Shown here: in pieces, positions 12,141 to 24,080 of the stretch
How positions within the stretch are numbered: the first letter of the stretch is position 1
How the letters are laid out: each line of letters begins with the position of its first letter
NCBI GenBank assembly: GCA_026874595.1
Contig: CM049316.1
Location: forward strand, 60,957,676-61,021,675
Origin: Sipunculus nudus
Taxonomy: Eukaryota > Annelida > Sipuncula > Golfingiida > Sipunculidae
DNA length: 64,000 bases
Reading direction: 5' to 3'
Notes under the pieces: generated by a model
What the model was told of the DNA's origin: nothing
Database searches by the model: none
What the model saw: only the letters and a program-made list of their open reading frames with translations
Program-made: the position numbers and the translations under genes

Positions 12141-12916
12141 CCACGTTGCGACCCGACTCAGCTCAACAAGTCAAAAAACTGTTTAGTTTAGTTGAGTCGC
12201 GTCGCAAAGTGTATGCGCAAAAACGACCCGAATCAACCAGAGTCGGCACCAGTCGGCGTCAGTTTTTGGTTTCTGGCAGTGTCAGAAAAAATTATGTCCA
12301 GTTGAGTCGGGTCGTTCAGAAGCACAGTCAGCAACCAATCACAGCTACGTCTCTTATCATATGAGTATCTCGGTCATGTGATCTTCTGGGCCAAAATCGT
12401 ATGGCGCAGAGAAAGACAACATTTAATTACATGAGCACTATGCGCGCATTATATATGAATAAATCTGAATAGGCAATATCACCAGTACAATGGCAGTATA
12501 ATATCAATATGTTTCAAGTTCGCGCATGAGAATATATAATGTAAATCACAGGACATCGAAAACTATTTTATAGACTTATTATAGATTATATCAAACTAAA
12601 ATCATTCAGCTATGCGATGGGAAGAATTGAAAGGGCGAGATATAGATACATACATGTATACTGATAAATAAATGACATGTAATGATGTATTAATGACTTT
12701 GCTTTCATAAGTCACAAGCTTGTGTCCATTTTTGATGATTTAAATGTACCGCCCCTGCCGTAGATCCAGTTGAGTTGAGTCGGGTCGTTATGTGTATGCA
12801 CCCCAGTTTTCGTCGGTCTGCAGGGTAAAAAACTGGAAGAAACAGTAGAAAACTTGAGGAAACCTGTTCAGTTTGGCCCAGTTGAGTTGAGTCGGGTCGC
12901 GTCGCAACGTGTATGC
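12141..12916. mobile_element. TIR element with GTCGGGTCG repeats
   Basis: Left end CCACGTTGCGACCCGACTCA, right end GTCGGGTCGCGTCGCAACGT in inverse orientation, extended by GTTGAGTTGA and GTATGC. Two further copies of the same motif lie just inside the ends, near 12187-12216 and 12769-12799. The roughly 0.8-kb body is non-coding apart from chance frames. This pattern of repeated subterminal motifs suits a non-autonomous DNA transposon. The superfamily is not determined. Confidence 0.7.
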
Positions 12917-12972
12917 CGAGCTTTAGCCGGGCTTAAGTCTGGATATATATATTCGACTTTACCTGTTTATTA

Positions 12973-13236
12973 CCTCCGCCAATCAGCTGGGTTACGTTTT
13001 AGTGGGCGTTGATATGTTGGTTTGTCTATAAGAAACATTACTCAGAAATAATAGAAGGAAAAAACTATTAAACTTTTTACGCATAACATTCTGGATCCAG
13101 GGATTTTAAACAGGAAAAGTGCTGCTGTCCTGACAAATGCCATATTGGGGTAATGAGCTGCCTTGGCGGAGGTTTGTGCTCTCTGAGTGCTTTTCTAGTT
13201 ATTATTATTACTATTATTATTATTATTATTATTATT
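12973..13236 (+). repeat. CCTCCGCCAA-type dispersed repeat with ATT tail
   Basis: Begins CCTCCGCCAA and ends TTGGCGGAGGTTTGTGCTC, then TCTGAGTGCTTTTCTAGTT, followed directly by an ATT microsatellite (13201-13236). The CTCTGAGTGCTTTTCTAGTT terminus is a repeat end I associate with many marine invertebrate genomes. Fragments of a related family occur near 2750, 59500 and 60170. Confidence 0.55.
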
Positions 13237-13476
13237 TAGCCTTCTGGAATTCAGGTTTTATATGAACAGAGCTTGGGTCACAACCTTTCCTTGAAACATT
13301 AGCGCGAATAGCTGAGGTTCTCTCGCGGTTTAGATATCATTTTTTTTATTTCATAGCAATTAAATTATCAATTTAGCAACAGTTTGTTTTTTTTTGTAGT
13401 AAGGTAGGGAGTCCATACCTTGTTACATTCGGTCATTACACTGAGACCCCCCCCCCCCCCCCCCCGATTTGCATTC

Positions 13477-14025
13477 GCCTGTGAGTACAGGTGCTTGAAT
13501 TGCTATTAGTGTAGAGATTTCGTTTAAATTTGTTACTTTTCTGGGTCAATTTCTTATAACTATTACTCATCTGACAGTTTCCTGGCGTTTCTCGCACTAT
13601 ACGGTCCATCTCTTTAATATATACTCAGTATTTGAGATAGGCAGGCAAAAAGCCGCCATTGTTAGGCCCGACAGCCATGGCACATCGGTTTCAGGCTAAA
13701 TTCTAAGTGCATGCGTGATTGGCTGAACCATTGTTCGTCAGCGGTGTCACCATCTGAAGACCCCAGTAGTAGACATCAACAAATCAGAAAGCGCGTCCTC
13801 GGTTGGTATGCTATGGCTGTCGGACCTAACGACGGGGGCTTCTTGCCTGCCTATTTAAAATATTATAAGTAAATAATAAAGAGATGGACCATATAGTGTG
13901 AAAACGCTAGGAAAATATCAGATACGTAATATTTATAAGGAAATGACACAGAAAAGTATCAAATTTAACCGAAATCTACACTAATAACAATATAACAATT
14001 CAAGCACCTGTGCTGTGAGTGAGGC
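13477..14025. mobile_element. 549-bp foldback element with ~205-bp inverted arms
   Basis: Left arm about 13477-13686, right arm about 13808-14025, loop about 120 bp. Matching arm pieces are ACAGGTGCTTGAATTG with CAATTCAAGCACCTGTG, GGTCCATCTCTTTA with AAAGAGATGGACC, and CCGACAGCCATGG with CTATGGCTGTCGG. Non-coding. A 19-bp C run lies just outside the left arm. Confidence 0.85.
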
Positions 14026-14692
14026 AAGGTCTTCCCATTAGCCTCCATGAGCTCAGATGGCCTGGTTGGACCGTAAAAATCTCATACTGTCTAAAAATTT
14101 CGCGATTTTTATTTTTTTTCATTGTGTCCCGAGGTTTCCATTTTCTTGATCTCTCCATAACATAATCTACCAGTGCATATATACTGTTATATGAATTACA
14201 AATATATCAAATAATATGTGTGCAAAAATCGAAATGATTGGACAGGGACAAAAGGGAACGTCGGACGAATTGAAATTACTCTTCTGTAAAACTGGAACAA
14301 CAACTGTTGTTTTACTAATTCAACACCTTTGCATCTGAAATATTGGTATACTAGGCATCTTCCATGAGAACAAACTCTTATTCATGAGAGAATATTCGAG
14401 AGAAGGATTTCAGGAGTAGAGTCGTCGATAGTCGTATGACTAATCAGTTATTGAAAATCCCTTAAAGTCCTTGTAAAACGGGAAGTATATGTGGCTTTAT
14501 TAATAACCGAAGGTTTATTTGATGTCAAATTTATATATATTACTAATGTTAACTGCCGCAAAGAGAAGTAAAATGCGAAAAAAAAACTCATATTCCGAAA
14601 AAAAAAAACCGATTCGACCTGCGCGATGTTGTGACGTTAGCTGGGGGAGACGCGGGGATTCCCCCGCCGCGCGTGCCTAAAGATAAACAATA

Positions 14693-14860
14693 ATGGATGT
14701 TAACGAGTGCTTGTCTTCAAGTTCCCTGTCATTATCTGATACAGACAGTGGCAATCTCATAATGGAATGCGAGATCGAGGAAGCCTCAAATGGCTCTTCC
14801 TCCATTACGTCCAGTTTTACTCAAGAAACTGCTGGACCTCAAAATATAAACTCTTGGTAA
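14693..14860 (+). CDS. Short Ser-rich acidic ORF or possible first exon
   Basis: A 55-codon frame starting at an ATG preceded by AACAATA, after a CpG-rich leader (about 14615-14680) unlike its AT-rich surroundings. The peptide begins MDVNECLSSSSLSLSDTDSG, continues with an acidic MECEIEE patch and a SSSITSS patch. It can stop at TAA (14858-14860), or be read as a first exon because the same place has a good donor, G|GTAAGC, at 14856/14857. The last part overlaps a block common to the other array units, where the upstream ORF is missing. Ser-rich acidic N-termini like this occur in many nuclear proteins and in transposon-derived genes. I do not recognise it. Confidence 0.3.
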   Translation: MDVNECLSSSSLSLSDTDSGNLIMECEIEEASNGSSSITSSFTQETAGPQNINSW

Positions 14861-17239
14861 GCAAATTATCTCAAAATGTAATTCCGTTCTTCTGTATAGA
14901 ACCGGCCACCCAGCTACCTAAATTCCCGGTCGATTATTTTGTGTACAATTACCCCCCCCCCCCCCCCCAGGTTTCTAGGGGGAAAAGGAAAACTTTATTA
15001 ACTATGCATTACATGCCCGTTAATAGTAAAAATATATTATTTAACGAACGTTGTGAGGTATTAGAAATAACAACTGTCTCGCGTCGCCAAACATTCAAGG
15101 ATCGTTAATTCGTTATTCAAAATTTCACCACAGGTGTCCGTATATTTTGTATCTGCAATGGAGGTACGCTCATAATATTTATTTACAGTCTGACCGTAAT
15201 TACTGATATATCGTTATGTATACAATTTAATATGCAGACTAGGACCTCCATAGCTCTATATAGCTGTATGATAATCTATTAATCATATGAATAAATATGT
15301 TTAATTATTCTACAAATAACCCATTCTCATAATTGATAATGCATTCGGCCGGAAATTTGGTTGTTTTACAACCAACCTATCCTTCTTTTTTTATTCCTTA
15401 TGTCAATAACAATCTTGGAGAAGAAAGAAGAATTGACCAAAATAAACGGAAGAATCTGGTTGTCTGCACGGAACATCGGCAGGTGTGCGGGCACTTGTAG
15501 ACTTGTTGATTTCAAAACTGAACATATCTAATTAACATATATAGGGATTTTATCTTTCATAGTTCTTACGTATCTATGGATTTAATTAAAGCGTCACGCT
15601 GACACGTGATCACCATTTAACCATAAATCGGGCGCAATTCACCAAACCAAAACATATGGTATGTATTTAATTTCAAAGAACTGAATATCAGTGTCATTAG
15701 AATGGTATTATAATTAAGTCCATATACCGACGTTTTGCCTCTCAGTAAATATTATACTCCGTTCCACAACACTGTAACCGCCTTGAAAGCTTTATTTTTT
15801 TATAATAATTTCTTAGAAATTTGCATATTTCAATGACAGCCTTATAAATGGCACTATACAATCAATCTCCAGCTTGCTTTTCAGAATAGTTTAGGCTCTT
15901 TGCAATGATCTGACAGGTAAGGTGTCTCCCTACATGGCTACCAATCTTTATTTAACTGGTTATATTTTTTATATTTTTTTGTCAATAAACGCTGTTTTAG
16001 AATGTGACCAATGGCCTTGACTGCCATAAGTGGGGCTAACAAATTGTGAAATGTAGACTGATTTGAATTATTGAATAAACTTCTTGATAAAAATTCGTAG
16101 ATATTAAATATCTGTGTCCAAGAAACTGTAAGCTTAAAGTCCGATGATAATTACAAAAATGTAAAAAAGAAACTGTGTAATATTTGTTCTTGAAAATGTT
16201 TAAATACCATCCTTTCAAAAATTGTTAAAGGGACCCGTCCACATCAAGGGAGATGTAAAAAATCTGTAAAAATATATTTAAAAAAACCTGAGATATCTCA
16301 GATAATTAGCCATCAAGTTTCGTTTGTGCTCAAGAAAGCTCAAAAAGACCAGTCTAATTTTAAGCTTTGCGAAACTAAATGAAGGCTTAATCTACTTGAG
16401 GCTCTTCCAATGTAGAGACGGCCATGTTTGACCTGAAAACATAACCCTACAAAGGCTAATGACACCGGATGTTTTTCCTGCATTTATTAGTTCTCAGGCC
16501 ATGGGCAACAAATTGGATGAGCGTGGACAAAAATAATATTACAAATCCTCTCGGTTAGGAATAAGTAATTTTCTAGAGTATGACCCGTAAAATGCAGTGA
16601 TTTTGTGCCAACGGGTTTTTTTGTCATCCGGAGTATCAAAGATATAAAAAGAAAAGTATGAACATTACAAAAGTACCTCCGATTTAGACTGATTTCTTTG
16701 CGGCTAAGCAAAACTGGATCATTTTGTTATTCTAACAAATAAATTATATCCTGATGCTTTAACAACATTGTTCGGAATGCCAGGGTAATCAGCAATGCCG
16801 CCGCAAGAAGACTTCAAACACTCGCATGGCCCGGAATGTTATAAATCAACTCGACAGGTGACGGAATTACATCAATCTCCTTATGATTCTCCCGGTTTTT
16901 TTCTAAGTACCTCGCCCGTTTCGGCGAAAATTTCTTGGAGTTCTCCTTATTCCTTTCTTTTTCTTGCTGTCATTCATTTTCATTTCCGTGGGAGACTAAT
17001 CAAGTAACAATGTCGCACAAATCATTAAAAAACATACTGGTATATAAGTTTTAACCATATGATACATCTATGTGCACGGATAGTCACATTTTTATGCTCT
17101 ATGGCCAAAATAACTCCATAGAGAGCTGTGAGTGTTCCGGTTAAAGGTTGTACTCTGTCACAAGAAAAGATAGACTGATGACATGATGGTTTCACTGTTT
17201 ATTAACAGAGGATAGAGGTATAAATATACTGATGATATT

Positions 17240-17441
17240 CAGGGTCGGATAGATGATTTTGGAAATGGGGGGTCCAAACATAGAGGACTTAAGAAAAGCC
17301 TAAAAAAAGGTCCCCAGGGCCGGAAGAAGGGGGTCAAGGGCACAAAAGTTTGTCTTAAAACCCTTTAAAAAGGTCAAGGTGGATGAAAAAGGGGAGGTAT
17401 GACCGGATCCCCTGGACCCCCCCCCCCCGGATCCGCTTTTG
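17240..17441. mobile_element. GGCGGATCC-type MITE, unit 2 copy
   Basis: Same element and same flanks as 6346-6527. The left end is decayed (CAGGGTCGGATAGATG). The right end GGATCCGCTTTTG adjoins a C run. Confidence 0.65.
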
Positions 17442-17841
17442 ATATGTTATCATTATTCTGCTGGATTTCAAATTTCATCAGGACAAGTAATAATGCAGAA
17501 ATCATAACCTGTCTTGAAGACATGCACTAGAAGAACAAATCTCTGTTCCCTCCAGATGTTTTCATTTGGCATTTTGATGTTGAGGCACTGAGGGGTTTTG
17601 ACCCGGTTGGAGCGCGAACCTTCTGTTCAGTTGTCCTACGCCTACACTTAGCTACATGCTGTCCATGATCTTAACAAAAGCTACGCTCTTATTCTTTCGG
17701 CATATTTTAAATAAGAAATGTCAAACGATGAATACGGGCTTTTTTAAGTAGATACCTGTATTGTGCTACCGATCGAACTGAAAAAAAAAACCTACACAAT
17801 TGAGAAAAAAATTAAAACGATATCTGTTATGAATGTGTTTC

Positions 17842-17909
17842 ATGAAAAATCTTCCGTGAAAATCTACGTCTGTCTATGAAAAATCTTCCGTGAAAATCTA
17901 CGTCTGTCT
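17842..17909 (+). repeat. Exact 34-bp tandem duplication
   Basis: Two identical 34-bp units, each beginning ATGAAAAATCTTCCG and ending TACGTCTGTCT. The other array units do not show a second copy. Confidence 0.95.
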
Positions 17910-18645
17910 ATTACTGGATACACAAGAAATATAACAAAGAACCATTATTTATGCTATTGTCATGATTGCAAGGGCCTCCCTTGTATTCAACACTGGTTTC
18001 AACAAATGGCTTTATATTTAATAAATTATGGTTGTTGAAACTGTTTTGGTAACTGAAAATAACATTTTAAGAAGGTTATTTGCCGCTGAATGAACACAAG
18101 AAGCTTTAAAAAAATGATAGGAAAATGCAAATTCGTTTGGTACCAATCGCATTAGTTCCTTTGTAATCATGGAGAGGAGACACAATGGCATAAAAGAACA
18201 GGAATAACATTGAACAATACTTTTGTGAAAAAAAATCTTTTTCATTTCTTTCAAAACTATACATTCCACACTGATTACACCTAAATTAATAATCCACGAA
18301 ATTGGTCGTATCAACTTCAGCTGGCTCTGTTTTTGGGGAAATACATGACTTTTACATCTCGAAATTACAATGTCTTACAGTATGTAAAATACATCATGAA
18401 TATTTGTTACGTAATAATATGTAGTTATGTCATAAATCAACTGAGATGAACATGGAACAGGCATCTAATCTACAATGATCCTATTAAGCACAAAATTTTC
18501 TCGAGCGTGCAATTTTCGCGAGGATAACGCGAAAAATGTTGCTCGCGAAACTTGCATTTTATTCTACAAATGAGAGGGCAGTGTTTTAGATGTTCTTTAG
18601 AAAGAGAACACGATATTAGATAAGATTTGCATCTGGCAGCATAAA

Positions 18646-18647
<2 letters not shown>

Positions 18648-18686
<39 letters not shown>
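18648..18686 (+). repeat. GA microsatellite, unit 2
   Basis: About 19 GA repeats, with a matching array at the equivalent place in unit 3 (32254-32297). The microsatellite is therefore an ancestral part of the unit. Confidence 0.95.
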
Positions 18687-18693
<7 letters not shown>

Positions 18694-19573
18694 AAAAAAA
18701 AGAATTAATTGCAAGTTTGGGTTATTGGAAATAGAGAAAAAAATTCTGATAATAACTTGCCGCAAGCATCCTGCATCCCGAGTGACGGCGATTGAAAAGG
18801 TATAGAGGCCTTATATACAAAGTAAGTTAGTCATTACAGTATTTTTTTTCTCTCTCTTTTGAGAACAAAAAAAAGAAATCAATAAAAGGAGAAATCATTT
18901 CATGGTAATCTATAAATGTACTTTATCCGATCCAGGTAACAAAGATGTAATGGAATTGATTTCGCGGTCGTAAAATGATTGGTGCAGTCTGAAAGGCGAC
19001 GGATTTGCATCGCCCTCTACGGCTAATTCTCGTACATTACAGAGAGATTATTTAATCTCGGTAAAGGGCCTATACCATTAACCTGTGACAGAGTGGCTCA
19101 TGACACAATTTTTAAATTTAATCCCACATCCTTTAACAGATGCTGAATGCCAGGGCAATTTTTATGAACAGCCTATATAAAATTAGTATATTTTTATTTT
19201 CATGGTTTTATTATCGCTTAATGTGCCACTTCAATGCTGTTTTCACTGAATATTTCTTTCCTGAATGTTAATTTCTCGCTTTATTAAGTTTATGTCTTCA
19301 TTAAAAGTCTTCAATTTTTTGTGCTTATTGAATATTTACTGCCCAAATAAATGACCAGCTCTAGTTTATGAGTTGCAATCTACAATAACTTTTCTAAAAA
19401 ACGTAGATCATATGCTTGAATTAAAAAAAATTGATAATATACTTACATACTTAAATACTGACAACAACAGAATTTAGCTAACCCTTACATATACACCTTT
19501 GCAAATTAAAAAAAAAAGTTCGTTCACTGTCTATTCAATGAGGATGAAAGTATTAATATCATAAGAATAAGAT

Positions 19574-19596
19574 GTTATAATAATTATTATAATAAT

Positions 19597-19659
<63 letters not shown>
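19574..19659. repeat. Palindromic AAT/ATT microsatellite
   Basis: A run of ATAATAATA repeats turns into TTATTATTA repeats halfway, so the two halves are complementary and can fold into one long A-T hairpin. Confidence 0.95.
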
Positions 19660-20019
19660 CTATATTATTAATACGTTGTTGAGTTTTTTTTTCTAGACAA
19701 TGGTTTACCTATTTTACGCTCTGATTTGACTGTCCAAATTCTACACCCGTATCGTCGCTGTGCTCTCCTAGGACAAGTTTGTTTTCTTTTGTAGGATTAT
19801 TTACTATTATACTGCATAATTAATAATTTTAATATTCCCTAAATAGGTGCCCCTGTATCCTTTGTGCTTTTAGGTCCACCACGCCTGTCACTTTTTTCAG
19901 GAGGCGCCTTAGGGATTTTCCTGCATTTCGAACCCACTGGCCACAAAGCGTATAGTGCGATTCGCAGTCACAGTCCACTCTAATCCCCATTGATTCCAAT
20001 AGTTCCCTCAACAGGAACT

Positions 20020-21046
20020 AAAGTTTTTTTTTAATTTAGAACAAAGACCACATGAATCCACTTTCAATGCGAGGGCTTTTCAGTTGGGTTAACAATATGA
20101 CCAGTTACACGACCACCGCTTGACTTTTATAGGTTTACATGTATGTTGATTTTCTCTACATTCATAAATATCTCTCCATTATAACCATGTTTCAAATATT
20201 TGTTGTCTGAAAAAAAGGTTGTTCAAAACTAAAACATAGTTCGGGGGGTTGAATGCACACATTTTAATTTAGGATCCGAAATATCCAGAAACCTTGAAAC
20301 ATGAAAATATATTACAAGTACATCTTTAAACTGATAGGGATTCTATTAACAAACTGTATACTGTAGTCGGGACCTCCACCAGAATCTCCTTATTAGTTAT
20401 GTGTTTAACTGTACACTTTTCTTGTATAAACACTGTCCCGCCTCAGTGACCCAGTTTCACCTGGCAAGTGGTAGAACAAATGCAAACGAACGGGCAGCTT
20501 CTAAATTGGGTCAAAGCAATTCTTCTTTTGTCATTTTCGATAAAAATATATATAATATTGATTATAATTACCTCCAAAATTTAATTGATTTTTCATACGA
20601 TTTTATGTCAACCCTCTGCAATTTTTTTGGAAAATCCGGATATACCTTTTTGCGTTTATTTTTTTTTATGAAAAAGCTACGAACCAAGGCTGAAGTTAAT
20701 TTTTTTTGTCGCGGACTTGCACCAGACTTCATTGTATACAAATTTTCTCATAAACTTTTCTGTAAATAGTCATATAATTTCTTCAAATTATTTTTACAAT
20801 ATAGATAGCTTATATATATACAATGGATCCGGCAGTGGTGCTGCCGTGCATATGTTGTTTATCGGAAGTAAAAAAAAATCGTACCAAGATCGTATAACAT
20901 ACATATGCCTGACGTCTATACTTCTTTGTTAAATTTCTTGAATAGCATAGTTTGCCTGTCTTTGCTGACTTTTAAGATGCTTGGGATTCCTGGAGATCTT
21001 TATATCATGAACAACAGTCCCTGCGATTATCCACGGGTGCATCTAG
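20020..21046. other. AT-rich stretch without supported genes
   Basis: Contains an open frame of 122 codons (20401-20769) rich in Phe, Asn and Lys. No family motif is visible and the composition is what AT-rich DNA yields by chance. A small hairpin GGCAGTGGTGCTGCC lies near 20831. Confidence 0.35.
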
Positions 21047-21113
21047 TTATTATTATTTTAAGTACTATTATTATTGTTGTTACTGTTATTATTTTTATTA
21101 CTATTATTGTTAA

Positions 21114-21156
<43 letters not shown>

Positions 21157-21173
21157 TTCACAATAATAATTAA
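21047..21173 (+). repeat. ATT microsatellite next to the AAGCCTTCTG block
   Basis: An irregular ATT/GTT array followed at 21181 by AAGCCTTCTGCATTTCAGG and then TTTTATATGC. The same junction occurs at about 13237 and 33121, so the microsatellite and the block move or duplicate together. Confidence 0.85.
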
Positions 21174-21565
21174 TATTATTAAGCCTTCTGCATTTCAGGT
21201 TTTATATGCTCAGGGCTATAATCCAGAGGTCACAACATCTCTTTGAAACATTAGCGCGAGTATCAGAGGTTCTCTCGCGGTTTCGGCACGTTGCCTTTAA
21301 TTCTTTAGTTGCGTTCGATTCAGGGACTTTCCTTCAGTGGTCAAACACCACAACCACTGGACTCTAAAGGCTACGTCCCACTCTGCGCAGAATCGGACTC
21401 ACAAGAGTACGACTCTGCTAGTTAGGGGTTGTGGGCTTAAATCAGCCACCCACAATGCACCGGAGCTTCTAAATACACCAACGAAATACATAATAATGTA
21501 CTAGAGAGGGTAACGAAGTCCTTTCAAATATGTTGAATAAGATTGTTTTATGGCAAATCACCTAC

Positions 21566-21836
21566 CAGGGCCGTAGCCCGACCCAAATGGCAGGTGCGTC
21601 TGTGTGTGTGTGGGGGGGGGGGGGGGTTGGCAGTAAGCGTATGCGAGGGGAAAAAGCCCCCGAGGGGGGAGGGTGTGGTCTCCACCCACGGTGTGAAAAA
21701 TTGGAAAAACTGTATGTATACTACTGCATTTTGGTGCTTTCATTTATTGGTCAATGCTTTTGTTAGAAAACAATTTAAAATATATCAGCTTTGCAATATT
21801 TTTTGCACCTGAAAACCCTGGGAGGCTACGGCCCTG
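21566..21836. mobile_element. 271-bp MITE with CAGGGCCGTAGCC ends
   Basis: Perfect 13-bp terminal inverted repeat: CAGGGCCGTAGCC at 21566 and GGCTACGGCCCTG ending at 21836. The interior has a TG run followed by a G run. CAG...CTG ends suggest a hAT-type non-autonomous element. Flanking 8-mers do not match, so target duplication is not shown. Confidence 0.75.
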
Positions 21837-22739
21837 CATACACATTAGTTTTTTGTGGTAAGAACTTCATGGAATAAGTGATAATTGTCAGCATGCGCAT
21901 GTGAAATGTAAATATTTGTTTTCTTGACATGTAAAAATATTGACCATAAACGTGCTTAAATATTCATAATAACGTGTAATATCTCAGCTGTTCGTTCGTT
22001 TAAACTGAAGGCAAATTTCTCTCGATGCAGATTACATAAACATGCATGGGTATTTTTGTGGTATGAACTAAACGGAATAAGTAAATATTTTGAAATAATA
22101 CGCATGTGAAATGTAAGCAGAAAGCATTTATTTTCATAATTGTATCTTATTTTGATTTTAAAGTGTGACAGTTGTAAAATTAGTCCCGCCGCCCGACGCT
22201 GCCTGACTTGAAGAGGTTTGTTTTTAGTAGAAGCGACCAACTGGCGGAAGAATACACTACGTCCGGGACGTGCAAAAGTTTGATAAAAGATCAAACTGAT
22301 AACTTCTTAATTCGAAAATTGTTTGGACACGTGCCATTTGTATCCACATTTGAAAGTTGATATAAAAACGACAGGCGGTTGCCATGAGCAAGTCCAGTTA
22401 CATTCCTCCTGGAAGCAGATCTATCCCTATATCAGTTATATTTGTGAGTTTGATGACAAATGATATCGCTATTTCCCTTCCTTTTCAGAAGAACACAACC
22501 CATTTTCGAATGCACTGCATTTCCCTCGGGCTGTTGGAAGATATATTCAAGGGCTGACGGCGATCGTGTATGCCGGCACCGTGACAGCGAAAATCGATTT
22601 AACTTCAATATCCTAAACCCAAGGTTGCTTGTCTTACGGGACAAATTTACATTTCTGTTGAACACTAGTGATTGCTTTTACCCAAGGTTCTTGTGGGAGG
22701 TCTTTATGCCAATCAGGCTGTGAATTTCGCTGTGTAACA

Positions 22740-23660
22740 GCTAGCCTCGATCAAGGACGTCAGTGTAGGAGGTTTGGAGTAGTATCCGATTCTATTCGTA
22801 ATGTAAGCTCGATAGAAGGTCAGGACCTTCTGCCAGGGGCTCCTTAAGCGAAGAATATCCCGGAAGTTTTTACATTTCGAGGTTTTGTGCGTTTTTCGAC
22901 TGTAGTCTAGACGAACATGCCGGGTAAACACTTTTCCTGTATTATTCTCTATCTCGGGTTTATTCTACAGTTCCTTTACGTTGTTGGGTCGTGGATTCTA
23001 TATTTCTCCATCAAGGATGCTGCTTCTTCTATTTGCTGGATTTCTTTGTTCTGGATGTATCTTGGGACATTTACTTGTATACTGGTTGAGGTTCAGAGTT
23101 TGAGTGGAAGAGAAAGATGGCTTTTTCTTGTATCATTCTGTCTATGAGTGATGATGTTGCTGATATACCCATTCTTCACATCTCTCTCTCATATTGCCGT
23201 GCACGTTCAATTTCATCATCTTAAGAGTCGGTTTCTTTAGGACAATCTTCCCATGTTTCTTCTTCTTCATTTCCGAGGTTTCCATCTGTTGGCTTTAATC
23301 TTGGTTGTGTGAGCACCTCAAGCCATTTCTCTTTTTGTATCTTCCAGCTATGTTTGTGTTTCTGTGGTCATCATAGTTTTTTCTTCTCAGTTGGCGGTCT
23401 AGTAGGAGTTGAAGCATTACTCGTCTTAGGTTCAGTCTGGGTAATTTTATTTTTCTTAGCTGTATTCCTTGGAGTTTGTGTGAAGGCAATCTAAACAGTT
23501 GTTGTTTTCTCTGTTAGTGTTGTGATATATTATGTTGTTATTGGTGGTTGGTCTTTTTTTGACGGGTAGTCGTTGGTAATGGCTCAAATTCCACAACTTC
23601 CATTTTCTCAATAGATACCATTCTTCTCAGAGATTGTATTGAATGCACATTCTTTCTATG
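22740..23660 (-). pseudogene. Degenerate coding traces, unidentified
   Basis: Present in array unit 2 but absent at the equivalent place in unit 3. Several minus-strand frames show protein-like composition broken by stops and shifts: an EIQQIEEAASLMEKYRIHD trace near 22990-23060, a Lys/Pro/Thr-rich NTAKKNKITQTEPKTSNAST trace near 23410-23470, then KEKWLEVLTQPRLKPTDGN and an acidic EEEETWEDCPKETDS trace near 23230-23330. This looks like a decayed gene or mobile-element ORF rather than random sequence, but I do not recognise the family and cannot exclude chance. Confidence 0.3.
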
Positions 23661-23677
23661 ATTTTGGTAAACTTGGC

Positions 23678-24080
23678 AGCCCCGGTATACGGAAAAACGA
23701 GGTACTCTCGAGCTGCGGTCGGGCTACCCATTCACCCCCGCCATCGAGCTGAAAAACTCACGTTCATCGCACTTGCACGCATTTATAACATGCGTGTGAG
23801 TAAGGACACCGTGCGTGAGCAGCATGTGTGAGAAAGGCCTCATACGATAACGTGGCAATCGCACGGAGACCGTACGTTACAAGCACGCTGTAAGCACGTA
23901 CAACTAACGTGCGCAACGTATGCTGCAAGCAACCGCTCATGGGTCAGTGTCGTGCCTTGACGTACTCCCTACCTACTCTAGCCACTCCCATCCCACGTTT
24001 TCAGAAAAACGTGGCGGCCGTGGCCTCCCCCCCAAAAAATAACAGACTAAAACCACGCACGGTCGGTTGTGACCGGGGCT
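23678..24080. mobile_element. Candidate GC-rich TIR element (AGCCCCGGT ends)
   Basis: AGCCCCGGT at 23678 is matched by ACCGGGGCT ending at 24080. The interior is GC-rich against an AT-rich background, with many ACGTGCG / GCACGT motifs and a CCACGTTTTCAGAAAAACGTGG hairpin near 23994-24015. The terminal repeat is only 9 bp, so the ends are tentative. Confidence 0.45.

Larger units (their letters stand above)
4767..14380 (+). repeat. Diverged tandem-array unit 1
   Basis: First unit of a tandemly repeated block set. Landmarks shared with later units are GGAATAAGTAATTTTCTAGA near 5272 (also near 16559 and 30730), AACTCCATAGA near 6195 (also near 17112 and 31470), TGTACTTTATCCGA near 7900 (also near 18914 and 24594), and the block at 8380-9420, which matches 24830-28400. 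Unit 1 carries private insertions at 7114-7317, 9426-11939, 12141-12916 and 13477-14025. No convincing coding region was found in it. Homology was judged by eye; block borders are approximate. Confidence 0.75.

Noticed and set aside
21566-21743. Overlapping Gly/Pro-rich frames around the G run
   Set aside because: They lie inside a 271-bp non-coding MITE and come from the homopolymer.
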